From NCBI GenBank assembly GCA_964547125.1, contig CAZJLS010000022.1, positions 1 through 23,709 on the forward strand: a DNA stretch of 23,709 nt, given 5' to 3'. Of this stretch, positions 23,636 to 23,709 are shown piece by piece. Numbering within the stretch: the first letter of the stretch is position 1; the number at the start of each line of letters is the position of its first letter. Position numbers and translations under genes: made by a program. The stretch comes from Methanobrevibacter_A sp964547125 (GTDB taxonomy: Archaea > Methanobacteriota > Methanobacteria > Methanobacteriales > Methanobacteriaceae). The notes below the pieces were generated by a model, which saw only the letters and a list, made by a program, of their open reading frames with translations, did not search any database and was not told the origin of the DNA.

Positions 23636-23709
23636 AACTTTAATATTAAACCATATTTTTAAAAAATAAAATTAAATATTATTTATTTTGAAAAAACAAA
23701 GTTTAACTA
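23636..23709. other. AT-rich end of window
   Basis: No coding frame, RNA or repeat can be supported in the last 74 bases. Confidence 0.4.

Overview
The window looks like the genome of a very AT-rich methanogenic archaeon of the order Methanobacteriales, most likely Methanosphaera or a close low-GC relative. The evidence is gene content and order plus base composition. It has methylene-tetrahydromethanopterin reductase (mer), a pyruvate:ferredoxin oxidoreductase cluster in the order porCDABEF, an archaeosine radical-SAM enzyme, an archaeal nicotianamine synthase, a dihydropteroate-synthase-like protein of methanogen type, and archaeal TATA boxes with oligo-T terminators. The genus is inferred; no rRNA is present to settle it.

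Layout, left to right. 1-102: tail of a plus-strand gene cut by the window edge. 259-1224: mer (minus), divergent from the archaeosine enzyme RaSEA (1355-2464, plus), followed by a small DUF308 membrane protein (2540-3019, plus). 3016-7844: a compact minus-strand block read MoxR ATPase, VWA protein, TtuA-type tRNA thiolase, ThiS/MoaD-type sulfur carrier, DUF89 phosphatase, NAD(P)-binding dehydrogenase-like protein. 8008-10454: fumarase alpha subunit followed by the dihydropteroate-synthase-like protein (minus). 10455-11339: an extremely T-rich gene-poor stretch with hairpins and a paired-dyad element. 11340-15197: porCDABEF (minus) with a clear TATA box and a terminator-like hairpin. 15584-16384: unknown membrane protein (minus). 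16528-16723: tRNA-Thr(GGU) and tRNA-Leu(UAA), both minus. 16842-19133: plus-strand run of a 54-residue ferredoxin, a DUF4330-like membrane-anchored protein and a polysaccharide-polymerase-like membrane protein. 19149-22814: a nickel/cobalt ECF transporter (nikMNQO, minus) whose last gene is a nicotianamine synthase. 23054-23584: a GNAT acetyltransferase (minus).

How the genes work together. Por makes or uses pyruvate with ferredoxin, fumarase feeds the incomplete TCA pathway, and mer handles one-carbon units on tetrahydromethanopterin. The TtuA and sulfur-carrier genes form a likely tRNA thiolation module. The most interesting part is the right end. An ECF metal transporter with a PDGLE-type NikN subunit is followed, with only 3 bases between genes, by a gene for a nicotianamine-type metal chelator. 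The transporter promoter and the neighbouring GNAT gene carry near-identical 44-bp elements: two GTAWTAC dyads 33 bp apart, flanking a TATA-like core. This suggests a small metal-uptake and metal-handling regulon of nikMNQO-nas plus an acetyltransferase, under one repressor that is not encoded here. The same type of dyad pair recurs in the T-rich desert upstream of fumarase.
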